A stretch of DNA of 64,000 bases from a virus (IMGVR_UViG_3300035670_012166:1-64000); one strand, 5' to 3'; shown: positions 32,803 to 41,593, counted from the stretch's first letter. Numbers and translations: made by a program. The notes: generated from the letters alone by a model not told the origin.

Positions 32803-33870
32803 CTACTTGTCGTACTCTTTTGTGAATAATTTGTCAATCCACTCTTGATCGCCATATCCAAGTTCATTTTTCCAATAATCAATGAGTCTTGAATAATCTG
32901 CGTCTGAAAGAGTTGCGGTTTTGATCATTGAAGATGCAGCTGCAATCTTGACATTTGATTCTAATTCAGAAGCTAAAACGCTTTTGATTTCTACTAAATT
33001 ATCTGCAGGAGCTGGAGTTGTTTCACCTAATCTTGCATTGATATATTCGATTGGGAAACCTTCAGCCAATGCTTTAGCTGCAAATGCTTTTCTAGCAGCA
33101 TTGGAGAATGCTTTAGCTTCTTTCATCTCTGTATCATCAGATGCATTGCAAGCTTCGCACCCTTTACCTGCACATTTGCTGCATTCTTTGTCCATTGAAG
33201 CATCTTTCTCTTCTTTAGCTGCTTCAACAACTTTTTCAACTAATGCTTCTCTGTAAGCTTTTCTTTGAGCAAGCTTGACATTTGCTTCTTCTTGAGCCTT
33301 TACTTGGCGCTCAATCTTACCTGCAAGTCTTACTCTTCTTTCATGACGAGCTGCAAGGATAGCATTCTTGAGATCTTCATCTCCAGATGCAATTGCTGCT
33401 TCTACAGCTTCAGCTGATAATTGTGATGGGTGATTGAAATGAAATGCCTTCTTTTCAGACTTATTCTTAGGACCTTTTCTCTTCATAGGACCTTTTTCAT
33501 CACATTCGCAAGGATCGCAATCACACTCTGGGCATTTTTCTGACTTGTCATCATCGTCATCAGATTCTGCTTTCTTGCCTTTGCCATTCTCTTCCATCCA
33601 CTTTTTCAAACCTTCTGGAAGACCCTTTTTAGCCCATCTAGAACCAGCTTCATGCTCCATATCATCATCCATAGAGCCTGCTTCTGCTTGCATTCTATCT
33701 ACTTCTTCATCGCCAATAGCATCAATAAGAGCTTTGAGGCCTTTATTCTCTTTAGGCTCTTTTGCTTCAGCTAATCTTTGGTTAAAGTTGTCCCAATCAA
33801 TTCCTTGGAAAACCAAGTCAGAATCAAGAGGATCTTCTTGAAATCTGTTTGGGAAAATTCTATCTGCCAT
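32803..33870 (-). CDS. Charged scaffold-like protein with Cys-rich zinc motifs
   Basis: A 355-residue protein, rich in Glu, Lys and Ala. A short acidic run is followed by CPECDCDPCECDEKG (about 112-126), and later CSKCAGKGCEACNAS, which resembles a DnaJ-type zinc knuckle half. Long helices (AARHERRVRLAGKIERQVKA; REALVEKVVEAAKEE) suggest coiled coils, and SMIKTATLSD near the C-terminus carries the regional (K/R)TA motif. A strong GAGGAG site 13 nt before ATG 33870 indicates good expression. Probably scaffold, core or virion protein; no family certain. Confidence 0.6.
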   Translation of the reverse strand: MADRIFPNRFQEDPLDSDLVFQGIDWDNFNQRLAEAKEPKENKGLKALIDAIGDEEVDRMQAEAGSMDDDMEHEAGSRWAKKGLPEGLKKWMEENGKGKKAESDDDDDKSEKCPECDCDPCECDEKGPMKRKGPKNKSEKKAFHFNHPSQLSAEAVEAAIASGDEDLKNAILAARHERRVRLAGKIERQVKAQEEANVKLAQRKAYREALVEKVVEAAKEEKDASMDKECSKCAGKGCEACNASDDTEMKEAKAFSNAARKAFAAKALAEGFPIEYINARLGETTPAPADNLVEIKSVLASELESNVKIAAASSMIKTATLSDADYSRLIDYWKNELGYGDQEWIDKLFTKEYDK

Positions 33871-33947
33871 AATTAATTTTTCTCCTCAAGAAAAAATACA
33901 TTAAGAAATTTCTAAATTTAATGCTTAAAATCCTTTAATGCATCCAT

Positions 33948-34253
33948 TTATGTTTTTTTACTTAAAATAAGTTTTTTGCCCTTCAAGAGCAATTTGTCAC
34001 CAATCTTAATTCCAAGCTTATCAAACAATCCCTTATTTGCTTCTACAACAAATACAATATCATTTGATTTTGGAGATACTGATTTTGGATCATCAGCCTC
34101 CATATCTTTAAAATCAACAATTTCCGAATCTTTATTTAGAAATGCAAGTGTTAAAGCAAATGAAACATTTTTATTCCAAAAAGAATAATTATCAGGATAA
34201 TCAAAAACAAAAAATGCTACTTCGTAATCATCTAATGGCTCTGCATCCATCAA
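33948..34253 (-). CDS. DUF192-domain protein, N-terminus unclear
   Basis: The open frame encodes a DUF192 (PF02643-like) domain: FFVFDYPDNYSFWNKNVSFAL, LAFLNKDSEIVDF and IKIGDKLLL. Bacterial DUF192 proteins are small beta-rich secreted or cytosolic proteins of unclear function. Homology begins before any ATG: the same frame is open back to the TGA at 34329 that ends the upstream gene, and FDVRFIADNDKLRVKGLM lies in that part. Either a non-standard start (such as ATT) or readthrough of the TGA would give a full domain. The TTG/ATG at 34253/34250 would lose the first strand. Confidence 0.6.
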   Translation of the reverse strand: MMDAEPLDDYEVAFFVFDYPDNYSFWNKNVSFALTLAFLNKDSEIVDFKDMEADDPKSVSPKSNDIVFVVEANKGLFDKLGIKIGDKLLLKGKKLILSKKT

Positions 34254-34328
34254 TCCTTTTACTCTAAGCTTGTCATTATCAGCAATAAATCTAACATCAA
34301 ATTCATCACGGAATTTAGATGCAGTGAG

Positions 34329-34820
34329 TCAAGAACCAACTTTCTTAAATTTATTTGAAGAGGCTTTTACACTTCTTGCTTCTTCCAAATCAAATCTGTC
34401 TTTTGTTCTTTGTTTTCTAAATTCATTTACATTATCAGTTGAAAGATAATGATCTCTCAATGCAAGTTTAGCTCTGTCAGTAAGCTCAACTGATCTACCA
34501 TAACCTGTGAGAAGTCCAGCAGTTTTTAATGCTAATAAATCATTGTCAGAAATATCACTAGGAACTCCACATATTTTTCCATCTTTATTTAATGCTAAAT
34601 GACTTGCAGCTGTGACTAAGGCATCTGTATTTGCATCAATAGTCTTAAGCATTTCTAAATATCTATCACTTAATTTAGCTGCTTCAATTTTCTTAGGAGC
34701 TTGTGAAACACCCAAAAGTTGAATTTGAATATCAGAAAGTCCTAAACCCTCCATTGAAGGTCCGTCAAATAATTCTGCGTGTAAATCTAATGAATGAACT
34801 GGTTTAATTGGTATTGGCAT
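34329..34820 (-). CDS. Assembly-region protein of unknown function
   Basis: A 163-residue, largely helical protein (APKKIEAAKLSDRYLEMLKT; DALVTAASHLALNKDG; GYGRSVELTDRAKLALRDHY). The middle part with DNDLLALKTAGLLTGYG looks like a winged-helix or head-tail-like fold, but I cannot name a family. It ends in basic SVKASSNKFKKVGS, then TGA, after which the same frame runs into the DUF192 domain. AAGGAAAATTACA gives a ribosome site before ATG 34820. Confidence 0.55.
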   Translation of the reverse strand: MPIPIKPVHSLDLHAELFDGPSMEGLGLSDIQIQLLGVSQAPKKIEAAKLSDRYLEMLKTIDANTDALVTAASHLALNKDGKICGVPSDISDNDLLALKTAGLLTGYGRSVELTDRAKLALRDHYLSTDNVNEFRKQRTKDRFDLEEARSVKASSNKFKKVGS

Positions 34821-34831
34821 TGTAATTTTCC

Positions 34832-35281
34832 TTATCTGTATGGTAATCTATTTTTCCAAGCATTTCCTTCGTCAACATTCTTTTGATAAGTTTCATCCCA
34901 AGAAAACTTATCATCAATATCTTCACCTTTAGAAATAGCCATTGATGGGCTTGAAGCTGGATTGCCTGGATCTACATATGCAGGACCAGGAACATTGTCG
35001 GGACCATGTAATTGTCCTTCTATATTTTGTCCATCATCCTCTCCACCTAAATCACGATATTCTGGCACTCTTTTTCTAGGATTGATTTTTTGTCGCCAGT
35101 AATCATTATTTTCATATTCTTCTTCTAGTTCTTCATAAGGAACTAAAGAAACATTAGGAACTTGAGTGACTGATGTTTGCGGATAATATTGAGCAATCTT
35201 TTCAAATAATTTATCTGATTCCTTAACAAATCCACTATTATCTAAAATAGAACACACCTTAATTATGGAATTAAGTTTCAT
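34832..35281 (-). CDS. Protein with shared ILDN-type N-terminal helix
   Basis: A 149-residue protein, unrecognised. Residues 8-30 (KVCSILDNSGFVKESDKL, then FEKIAQ) match the N-terminal helices of the proteins at 46477-47103 and 60918-61790. The rest is polar and Pro/Asp-rich, likely disordered (PGPAYVDPGNPASSPS). It overlaps the upstream 330-residue protein gene by 4 nt (ATGA). The conserved leader and poor fold of the rest fit a small virion-targeted protein. Confidence 0.55.
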   Translation of the reverse strand: MKLNSIIKVCSILDNSGFVKESDKLFEKIAQYYPQTSVTQVPNVSLVPYEELEEEYENNDYWRQKINPRKRVPEYRDLGGEDDGQNIEGQLHGPDNVPGPAYVDPGNPASSPSMAISKGEDIDDKFSWDETYQKNVDEGNAWKNRLPYR

Positions 35282-36270
35282 AATGAATGTCCGCCAATTC
35301 CATAAAATGTTGATCCATCGTAAGCTTCTTCAACACCTTTATCTTCTTTTTGATTAGAATCAATGTAATCATAATAAGAAGTAAATGTTCTATTAGGATG
35401 CATTTGTTTTTCTAGGGATGAATTAGGATCTATTTCTTTCAAAGATTGTGGTTTTGGAGCAATATCTTCAGGAGCATAAACATTAGATTTTCCATCAGGA
35501 TTACCTTCTGTCAATACTGTGTCTTTTAATAAATATTCTTGAAATCCATCATAATCAGGAGTGTTGACATTCATTAAGTCTTGTAAATAAGTGTCAAATT
35601 CTTCTCCTTCTGTCAATACTGGAGTTTTGCCCAAAGAAGGTTTGGTAAATTGAGCTTTATCAAATTCATTTCTTTCTTCAGGATATTCTTTAGTAAGTCT
35701 ATTTCTTCTAGCAACTTCATAATCTTCTGCAATACGATTAATAGAAGATTCATTAATAGCAAAATGTAATCTAGAGGGTTTATCTGGATCTTTGTAATCT
35801 TCTCTAGGATATTTAAATTCTTTATTATATTTGTGTCTATTTTCTAAAGATTGCTCCATTGTCATAATATGTTCTGGTTTAGGAGCATAATGAGTTTTGA
35901 TATATTCTGGGCTGTTTTTAATTAAATCACTGACCGCATTTTCTAAAGATTGTTTGTAATTATGAAGTTGTGCTCTGAATTTAGCTCTCATTCTCTCTTC
36001 AGGAGTAAGTTCATAAGCAATCAAATCTTCGTAATTTTTATGTTGAGGAGAAAGTCTTGTTTCTATATTTACATCTCTTGTATCTGGCTCGATGTGAGTT
36101 CTTCTTAATAACTTATCAAAACTTGCATCTTCATCAACATATAAATTTATATCATTACCGCCTCTATTGGATCCACCTCTACCAATAGGACTACCACCTG
36201 GTTGATAAGGAGAGCCATTACCTCCGCCTCCAACGCCACCAAATTGAGCAGTACGAATATTCTTAGACAT
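35278..36270 (-). CDS. Gly-rich start, charged assembly-region protein, unknown
   Basis: A 330-residue protein that opens with SKNIRTAQFGG and a Gly-rich stretch to about residue 40. It continues with polar helices (ELTPEERMRAKFRAQLHNYK; SLENAVSDLIKN) and many Asp, Glu, Tyr and Pro, with little hydrophobic core. It follows the large terminase gene by 34 nt. ATG 36270 has a GAGAA site. Possibly a head completion or internal protein; no family seen. Confidence 0.55.
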   Translation of the reverse strand: MSKNIRTAQFGGVGGGGNGSPYQPGGSPIGRGGSNRGGNDINLYVDEDASFDKLLRRTHIEPDTRDVNIETRLSPQHKNYEDLIAYELTPEERMRAKFRAQLHNYKQSLENAVSDLIKNSPEYIKTHYAPKPEHIMTMEQSLENRHKYNKEFKYPREDYKDPDKPSRLHFAINESSINRIAEDYEVARRNRLTKEYPEERNEFDKAQFTKPSLGKTPVLTEGEEFDTYLQDLMNVNTPDYDGFQEYLLKDTVLTEGNPDGKSNVYAPEDIAPKPQSLKEIDPNSSLEKQMHPNRTFTSYYDYIDSNQKEDKGVEEAYDGSTFYGIGGHSL

Positions 36271-36304
36271 AATGATTTGTTCTCAAGAAAATATTTTTTT
36301 ACCT

Positions 36305-38416
36305 TTACCTTCTATTCAAATTAACCATTTTTGCTCTAGGTAATCTCACAGCAATTTTAGATGTTAAACATTCATATGAAACAGCAGCAACAGCATCACA
36401 AATATCATCTTTGTAGCCAGACAAAGCTTCGATATAATATCTTTTGCCTTTCCATTTTTTTTGCAAGAATAAAAACTGAATTTTAGCTTCTTGTATTTCA
36501 TTTAATGGTTGCAAGGTATTGTTCAAGTCATAGTAAGATCCACCTGAAAGATCATAAATATCTATCCTGTCATCTCTTATCAATTGAGCAAGTTCTGTGT
36601 AAATTTTTTCTTTATATTCTTTGTTGAATTGTCTTTCAACAATTGGAATCCTCATAGATTGCAATTTAATTAAAGAGGATTGTGAATTCCATTGATCAAT
36701 ACTTACTTGTTTGAATTTAAATCTCTGATGAAGATCAATTACATAATCTTCGATATCTTTTTCTTGAACTGGTTGATTTTTAGTTTTTGGATTCCAAAAA
36801 TGAATGTGATCAATTACCACTCTTTTCAATGGTTTAAAGTCAGGGCCAATTTCACCATACATATTTTCTGTATGAGCTATAACAAGAGCGTAATAATCAG
36901 AAGTTCTTGCTGGATCTAAATGGCAGAAATATTCAAAATGACCATCAGCAAATTCTTTTCTTTTTACCATAGACATTGATGTAAACATTCTCTCAATGTC
37001 TTCTGCAGAGAAGATAGGATCTGAAGAAGAAGCACCAAATTCAGCTCCATATTGCATTTGAAATTCTTGAGGGTCTTTTTTCTTTTGTCCATCAAGCCAA
37101 TCTTTATCAATATTAGGATTTGTAAGCCAAGTGGGAAGTCTCATAACAAGAGTGGTAGGATCTTCTTGTCTGTTTTCATGCAAATCATAAAGTAATCCAA
37201 TAGGTCCTTTAGGGTTGGAAAGCATCATCATCTTTCCATCTTTACCAAATGTTGCAAGAGATGGTTTTAATTCATCATATAAGGCATAATCCACACCACT
37301 ATCTGGATTATCACCAGCCATAGCAGCTACCTCGTCCATAATTATTGACCAACAAGTTAAACCAACAAGGCCAGACGCATTACTAGAACCACACCTTAAT
37401 ACTAAAGATCCAGCAAATAAATTAATACCTTGATCAGATCTTCTTACATTTTCTTCTCTATCGTGTTCTGTGTAAAACCTCATTTCAAGTTCTGTATCTT
37501 TGCCAATATAAGGAGCAAAAAATGGAGAGGCTAAAACTGTTTGCTTGATTTTAGAGAAGATTGCCTTTTTAGCCTGTTCTTCATTACGAGCAACATTCAA
37601 TAGAACAATCTCATCGAATTCCATCAAGCCATATCTTGCTTGAGGATGACCCATAGAAATTAATCTGTAAAGTTCATATAGAGCCATAGCAGAAACAAGA
37701 AATGATTTTCCAGAACGTCTACCTAGTACTAAAACAAGTTCTTCAAACTTAAATCTTTGCTTTGATTTTTGTTCTACTTGCATTCTGAGTTTAGGATCAA
37801 ACTCTTCAGAATAAAGTAAATCATTTTCTGATTGATATCCATCAATTATAGGTCTAGCTTCTAAATTTTCTACTTGTCTTTCAGCATCAGGGTTAGTAGC
37901 TTCTTGTCTTGCATATTCATATCTAGCTTTTCTTACATCATTGTTAAGTCTAGAACATTGCAAACAAGGAGAATTAACTACATTGAAAATTGTTTTGAAA
38001 TTTCTCTCTTCTTTTCTAGCTTTCAAAAAATCATTTTCATTTTTTTGAATATAGTTCCAAACACAACCTTGGCAATCAACTTCATTTTCTGTATTGTCAA
38101 TTACAAGATTGGTATTTCCTTCTTGTCCCATATAAAAACATTTTAAGATAAGTTTTTGCCAAGGATAAGGCTTAAGATTACAGAAAAAAGGGTGTTCAAT
38201 AAAAGTGATAATATCTACAATTTGATCAGGATTAAATCTATCTTTTGGTGGTTTTACAGGTGGAGCAACTTCTTGTCTAGTGGCAGGAGCAATTTCTTCA
38301 TCAAAATCTCTGGCGTAAATTGTATCCTTGAAAAGCTCTTTTACTGAGTTTGCTTGTTGTAGTAATTGACTTTTTAACTCATTTGAACTTTTATTGACTT
38401 GAACTGGTTTTCTCAT
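36305..38416 (-). CDS. terL: Terminase large subunit (packaging ATPase-nuclease) with Cys-rich insert
   Basis: A 703-residue motor protein. Walker A is LGRRSGKS (231-238), Walker B SIIMDE (357-362), and the nuclease domain has HLDPARTSDYYALVIAH (about 500) with further acidic residues in VSIDQWNSQS and GYKDDICDAVAAV. Before the ATPase there is an insert with C115-x2-C118 and C151-x2-C154, consistent with a zinc site and unusual for TerL. The start overlaps the upstream stop by 1 nt (TAATG). It translocates DNA into the prohead through the portal encoded at 26469. Confidence 0.92.
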   Translation of the reverse strand: MRKPVQVNKSSNELKSQLLQQANSVKELFKDTIYARDFDEEIAPATRQEVAPPVKPPKDRFNPDQIVDIITFIEHPFFCNLKPYPWQKLILKCFYMGQEGNTNLVIDNTENEVDCQGCVWNYIQKNENDFLKARKEERNFKTIFNVVNSPCLQCSRLNNDVRKARYEYARQEATNPDAERQVENLEARPIIDGYQSENDLLYSEEFDPKLRMQVEQKSKQRFKFEELVLVLGRRSGKSFLVSAMALYELYRLISMGHPQARYGLMEFDEIVLLNVARNEEQAKKAIFSKIKQTVLASPFFAPYIGKDTELEMRFYTEHDREENVRRSDQGINLFAGSLVLRCGSSNASGLVGLTCWSIIMDEVAAMAGDNPDSGVDYALYDELKPSLATFGKDGKMMMLSNPKGPIGLLYDLHENRQEDPTTLVMRLPTWLTNPNIDKDWLDGQKKKDPQEFQMQYGAEFGASSSDPIFSAEDIERMFTSMSMVKRKEFADGHFEYFCHLDPARTSDYYALVIAHTENMYGEIGPDFKPLKRVVIDHIHFWNPKTKNQPVQEKDIEDYVIDLHQRFKFKQVSIDQWNSQSSLIKLQSMRIPIVERQFNKEYKEKIYTELAQLIRDDRIDIYDLSGGSYYDLNNTLQPLNEIQEAKIQFLFLQKKWKGKRYYIEALSGYKDDICDAVAAVSYECLTSKIAVRLPRAKMVNLNRR

Positions 38417-39096
38417 TAGTTATCTTGTTGAATTTTGTTGCGAAGTATTACTATTTCATCTCTTATAATTTTTTTATCTGCTTCACTTACCATTTTTTCG
38501 TGTAAGTTAGCTAAAATTTCAAATATATTTAAATTAAAAATGCCTTGGTTGTCTCTTGAATCTTTGACTGCTAATATTTTGGTAATCAATTTTTCAACCA
38601 TAGCAGCTCTTCTTAATTTCATATCAGAGTTTTTAGAACAATCAATTCCTCTCACATCATCTAATTCAACAAGCAATGCAGTAAGAGCAAGATGATGTTC
38701 TCTAAAAATCCAAGGAGCAATTAATTCTTCTCTCTGTTCATAGTTCTTAAGTCCAGATGTTGAAATTTTCTTAAGATCACAATGTTGTTCCATATGAGTG
38801 TTAATTTGCATCCAGTTAAGTTGTGCATCAAAATACTCGTGGAAGAATCTAATTACAGCTTGATTTTTTCTACCTGATTCAAGATATACGTGTTCTAATA
38901 AATCACGAAAAGGAGAAATACATAGGGAACATCTTGGTTCGATAAATTGAGGATAAGAAATATCACTCATATTATCAGGAGGAAGAGGCTTTAATGGCTT
39001 GTCTGTTTCTTTTAAATCTCTAAAATATCTTGATGGTTTTGTAGGACCTTCATTAGGAACAATTAGAGCATCAACAGTTTCTTTTTTGTCATCCAT
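38416..39096 (-). CDS. Possible terminase small subunit
   Basis: A 226-residue protein directly upstream of terL and coupled to it by TAATG. The sequence PRCSLCISPFRDLLEHVYL ... THMEQHC could hold zinc (two Cys, His, Cys), and INTHMEQHC resembles a short recognition helix. The C-terminal half is a long helical region (MKLRRAAMVEKLITKILAV; IFEILANLHEKMVSEADK) fitting oligomerisation. Position argues for TerS or a DNA-binding partner; sequence alone does not prove it. TATAAC ends 7 nt before ATG 39096. Confidence 0.55.
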   Translation of the reverse strand: MDDKKETVDALIVPNEGPTKPSRYFRDLKETDKPLKPLPPDNMSDISYPQFIEPRCSLCISPFRDLLEHVYLESGRKNQAVIRFFHEYFDAQLNWMQINTHMEQHCDLKKISTSGLKNYEQREELIAPWIFREHHLALTALLVELDDVRGIDCSKNSDMKLRRAAMVEKLITKILAVKDSRDNQGIFNLNIFEILANLHEKMVSEADKKIIRDEIVILRNKIQQDN

Positions 39097-39103
39097 TTTT
39101 ATA

Positions 39104-39109
39104 GTTATA
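39104..39109 (-). promoter_or_regulatory. -10-like element of terminase operon
   Basis: TATAAC on the minus strand ends 7 nt before ATG 39096, just downstream of the terminator at 39113-39148, where a new promoter is needed. Confidence 0.5.
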
Positions 39110-39112
39110 CAA

Positions 39113-39148
39113 AATAAACAAGCCGCATATTATTGCGGCTTGTTTATT
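39113..39148. terminator. Terminator between 237-residue protein gene and terminase operon
   Basis: AATAAACAAGCCGCA / TGCGGCTTGTTTATT forms a 15-bp stem whose outer AT pairs give T-rich tracts both ways. It separates the 39163-39876 gene from the terminase operon. Confidence 0.88.
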
Positions 39149-39162
39149 ATAAAATAGAATAA

Positions 39163-39876
39163 TTAGTCAGTCAAAGCTCTTTTAAGTCTCTGATAAGGAG
39201 AAACTGTATCAGCTGCTTTTACTAAATATTCGTCAGCAAGACCAAAGTCTGCATAATTTCCTTGAATATATTTTTCACTATCAGAAGAAGCTGATGATAA
39301 ATCTACTACAGCACTTCCTCTTTTCATAGATACAACATATTTATTTTTTGAAGCTGTTTTAATTTCTGCAGTTTGTGCTTCAGCAATCAATACATTATTA
39401 AGTAAAGTTTCTTCAATAAATGGCTTTAAAGCTACGTGAAGATTATCCATACCTACTCTTGAAGATTTTGCAAGTTCAGCCCATCTTTGCCATTGGGACA
39501 AGCCTTTTTCATCTGTCTTGATTACAGAATGAGGTCCTGTACATAATCTCTTCACAAATTCTTTAGAAGATAATTTTGTCAATGTTTTTTCAATGATAGG
39601 AGCACAATCAGAATATCTTGTTGGAACCACTGCTACTTCAACTGCGGTATTTTCAACAGAACTTTCAACACTGTCAAATAATTTAGAAGCCACTCTGTTA
39701 GCAATTTCTAAATCAAAATTATCAGCTGCGAGTAATTCTACAACTTCAGATTTATCGAAACCTTGATTTTTATATTTTGTAGCTTGACTTTGAGCAACAA
39801 CGACGACACCATCATTATGTGATTTCAACTCGTTGCGCCAGTTGTAAATCATGTCATTTGTGTTATTTTCAGACAA
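39163..39876 (-). CDS. Assembly-region protein of unknown function, TTG start
   Basis: A 237-residue protein, starting with TTG at 39876 because GGGGAG lies 8 nt upstream; the next in-frame ATG has no site. Residues 36-65 (GFDKSEVVELLAADNFDLEI) look like a UBA-type three-helix motif. EIKTASKNKYVV holds the regional (K/R)TA motif and the C-terminus DTVSPYQRLKRALTD is basic. It has its own terminators on both sides and is the first leftward gene of the assembly block. Function unknown. Confidence 0.6.
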   Translation of the reverse strand: MSENNTNDMIYNWRNELKSHNDGVVVVAQSQATKYKNQGFDKSEVVELLAADNFDLEIANRVASKLFDSVESSVENTAVEVAVVPTRYSDCAPIIEKTLTKLSSKEFVKRLCTGPHSVIKTDEKGLSQWQRWAELAKSSRVGMDNLHVALKPFIEETLLNNVLIAEAQTAEIKTASKNKYVVSMKRGSAVVDLSSASSDSEKYIQGNYADFGLADEYLVKAADTVSPYQRLKRALTD

Positions 39877-39936
39877 TTTCTCTTCTCCCCTTAGATTTTT
39901 TTGATCCCTACTAACGAAAGGGCTTAATTAAATAAT

Positions 39937-39975
39937 AAAACTCCCAGACACACTTATAATGTCTTAGGAGTTTTT
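39937..39975. terminator. Terminator after sigma-factor gene
   Basis: AAAACTCC and AGAC pair with GTCT and GGAGTTTT across a loop of about 11 nt. T-rich sequence follows on the leftward side. It ends the 43701-40022 replication operon. Confidence 0.7.
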
Positions 39976-40021
39976 GTGGAACATATAAATATAATACAAA
40001 AAACTTTAAAATATATTCCTA

Positions 40022-40585
40022 CTAAAATAAGAAGTCATCACCAAGATGTTTTTTTAACTTTTCAAGAGCTTTAGATAATCTTTTACTTAGAGCTCCTTGT
40101 GTAATATTTAATATTTTTGCAGCTTCTTTTTGATCTATTCCATCAAAAAAATACATTTGAATTATTTGTTTATGATTATCATCTAATTGATTTATTGCAT
40201 CGTGTAAACATATAACATTTTCAATTTTATTAAATGGATCGTAGCTTTGCTCAGTAAATTTTATTTCTTCAGAATATTCTTCTTTATTCGAATATTTATC
40301 ACTTACTAATCTAAATAAAGTGATGTCTATTCTTGTTGATAAAAAATAAGAAAAATATGAGAGTTTAGGATCATATTGGTCAATTAATTTCTTGAGTGCA
40401 AAGATGCAGTCTGATAATAGATCTTCTTTATGAGATGCAAAAGATAAATCTTTCGCCACAATTCTTTTTATTGATGATAAAAAAAGTGGCTTATAAAACT
40501 CATATAAATCAAACAAAGCCTCTTCGTTACCAGCTTTATATTTGTGTATTAATTTGTCAATTTCTTGATATTGATCTGAAGACAT
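40022..40585 (-). CDS. Sigma-70 family RNA polymerase sigma factor (ECF/SigF-like)
   Basis: A 187-residue sigma factor. Region 2 is visible as GNEEALFDLYEFYKPLF ... EDLLSDCIFALKKLIDQYDP, LSYFSYFLSTRIDITLF, and region 4 as LDDNHKQIIQMYFFDGIDQ followed by EAAKILNITQGALSKRLSK, a clear helix-turn-helix. Regions 1 and 3 are lacking. It follows the clamp and delta-like genes in one operon, so it is expressed with replication genes and may redirect host polymerase to later phage promoters. TATAAC ends 6 nt before ATG 40585, partly formed by the previous stop codon. Confidence 0.88.
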   Translation of the reverse strand: MSSDQYQEIDKLIHKYKAGNEEALFDLYEFYKPLFLSSIKRIVAKDLSFASHKEDLLSDCIFALKKLIDQYDPKLSYFSYFLSTRIDITLFRLVSDKYSNKEEYSEEIKFTEQSYDPFNKIENVICLHDAINQLDDNHKQIIQMYFFDGIDQKEAAKILNITQGALSKRLSKALEKLKKHLGDDFLF

Positions 40586-40592
40586 ACTCTAG

Positions 40593-41591
40593 TTATACAA
40601 AGCGAGTTTTACTTATCAATAGAGGAATACTCGTAGATGCATTTCCAGATGTTCTCAGATCTACAATTGTATCAACAACATTTTTTATAATTGTTAAGAT
40701 TTGCTTTGAACTCATTGCATTTGGTTTTGAAAGTTCGATTTTTATTCTAACTGGATTTTGATTTTTTATTGTATATTCAGGAACAATGTAATCTTCATTT
40801 AAATATTTACCCAACAGATCTTTACATTCAACAATTTCTTGAACTTTATCTGGTTGAATAATGTTTTTCTCTTTGCAATCATATAGTACAAACAGGAATT
40901 GCAATTGAGAAAGTAATACTAATAAAAATCCTTGTTCACCCATAGAATTTATTAATATATTTATTTTTTCCAAGCAATATTCTAAATTGCGCTCTAAAAG
41001 ATTATTGATAAAAGTGAATATATCAACTTCTTCATTAAATACTGAATCTTGTAAATCACTAACAAAGATTTTATCCCTATAAGATAAAATCTTTTCTAAT
41101 TCCTTGAACAGTAAATCAATGTCATAACAAATAATTTCTTTTTTACTATTTGCTTGTTTACTTTTAATTCTATAAAGTGGGCAAATATTTATAAGAAAAT
41201 TAATTGCTTGAGAATCTATGTTGCTATTATGCAAAAAGAGAAAGTTATTAACTAGCCTTCTCAATTTGTTATCATCTCCAAGCAAAGGATAGCTGCAGTC
41301 AAATATCAAATCATTCTTTTTAGCTTTAGAAACTAAAGAGAGTCTTCCATCAAAACTATCATCTTCAAAAAGCAAGATGTGTTTTGTTTCTTTAGACTTT
41401 TCAGATATAAATTTGATGTTTTCGTTTGATATATTGGTGTGAATGTAAATATTTTTATTATCAAAGAAAACAGAATAATTATTGATGATTTTTTCAACAT
41501 TATTATCTAAGACAAGAATTTTATCTGGAAATTCTTGTCTTATTTTTTCCATAGCTAAAGTGAAAGAACCAAAGTATATTCTTGGAAACAT
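40593..41591 (-). CDS. holA: DNA polymerase III delta subunit-like clamp-loader protein
   Basis: A 332-residue protein resembling HolA: N-terminal FGSFTLAMEKIRQEFPDK, KHILLFEDDSFDGR, a middle collar and a C-terminal helical part DIFTFINNLLERNLEYCLE ... GFLLVLLSQLQFLFVLY, as in the delta collar domain. The Walker A motif is absent, as in cellular delta. ATG 41591 lies 2 nt after the beta-clamp stop, whereas the frame opens inside that gene; 41591 is chosen. Delta opens the sliding clamp, whose gene directly precedes. A phage-coded delta is uncommon. Confidence 0.65.
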   Translation of the reverse strand: MFPRIYFGSFTLAMEKIRQEFPDKILVLDNNVEKIINNYSVFFDNKNIYIHTNISNENIKFISEKSKETKHILLFEDDSFDGRLSLVSKAKKNDLIFDCSYPLLGDDNKLRRLVNNFLFLHNSNIDSQAINFLINICPLYRIKSKQANSKKEIICYDIDLLFKELEKILSYRDKIFVSDLQDSVFNEEVDIFTFINNLLERNLEYCLEKINILINSMGEQGFLLVLLSQLQFLFVLYDCKEKNIIQPDKVQEIVECKDLLGKYLNEDYIVPEYTIKNQNPVRIKIELSKPNAMSSKQILTIIKNVVDTIVDLRTSGNASTSIPLLISKTRFV

Positions 41592-41593
41592 AA

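Noticed and set aside
34329-34331. Recoding of TGA as Trp across the genome, to explain the DUF192 junction
   Set aside because: TGA ends other genes cleanly (for example purA at 42706 and nrdA at 52950) and Trp residues use TGG, so a general code change is not supported.
39877-40021. Possible tRNA or small RNA in the gap between two terminators
   Set aside because: The gap holds a terminator stem and AT-rich DNA; no cloverleaf, no conserved tRNA boxes and no CCA end were seen. No tRNA was found elsewhere in the window.
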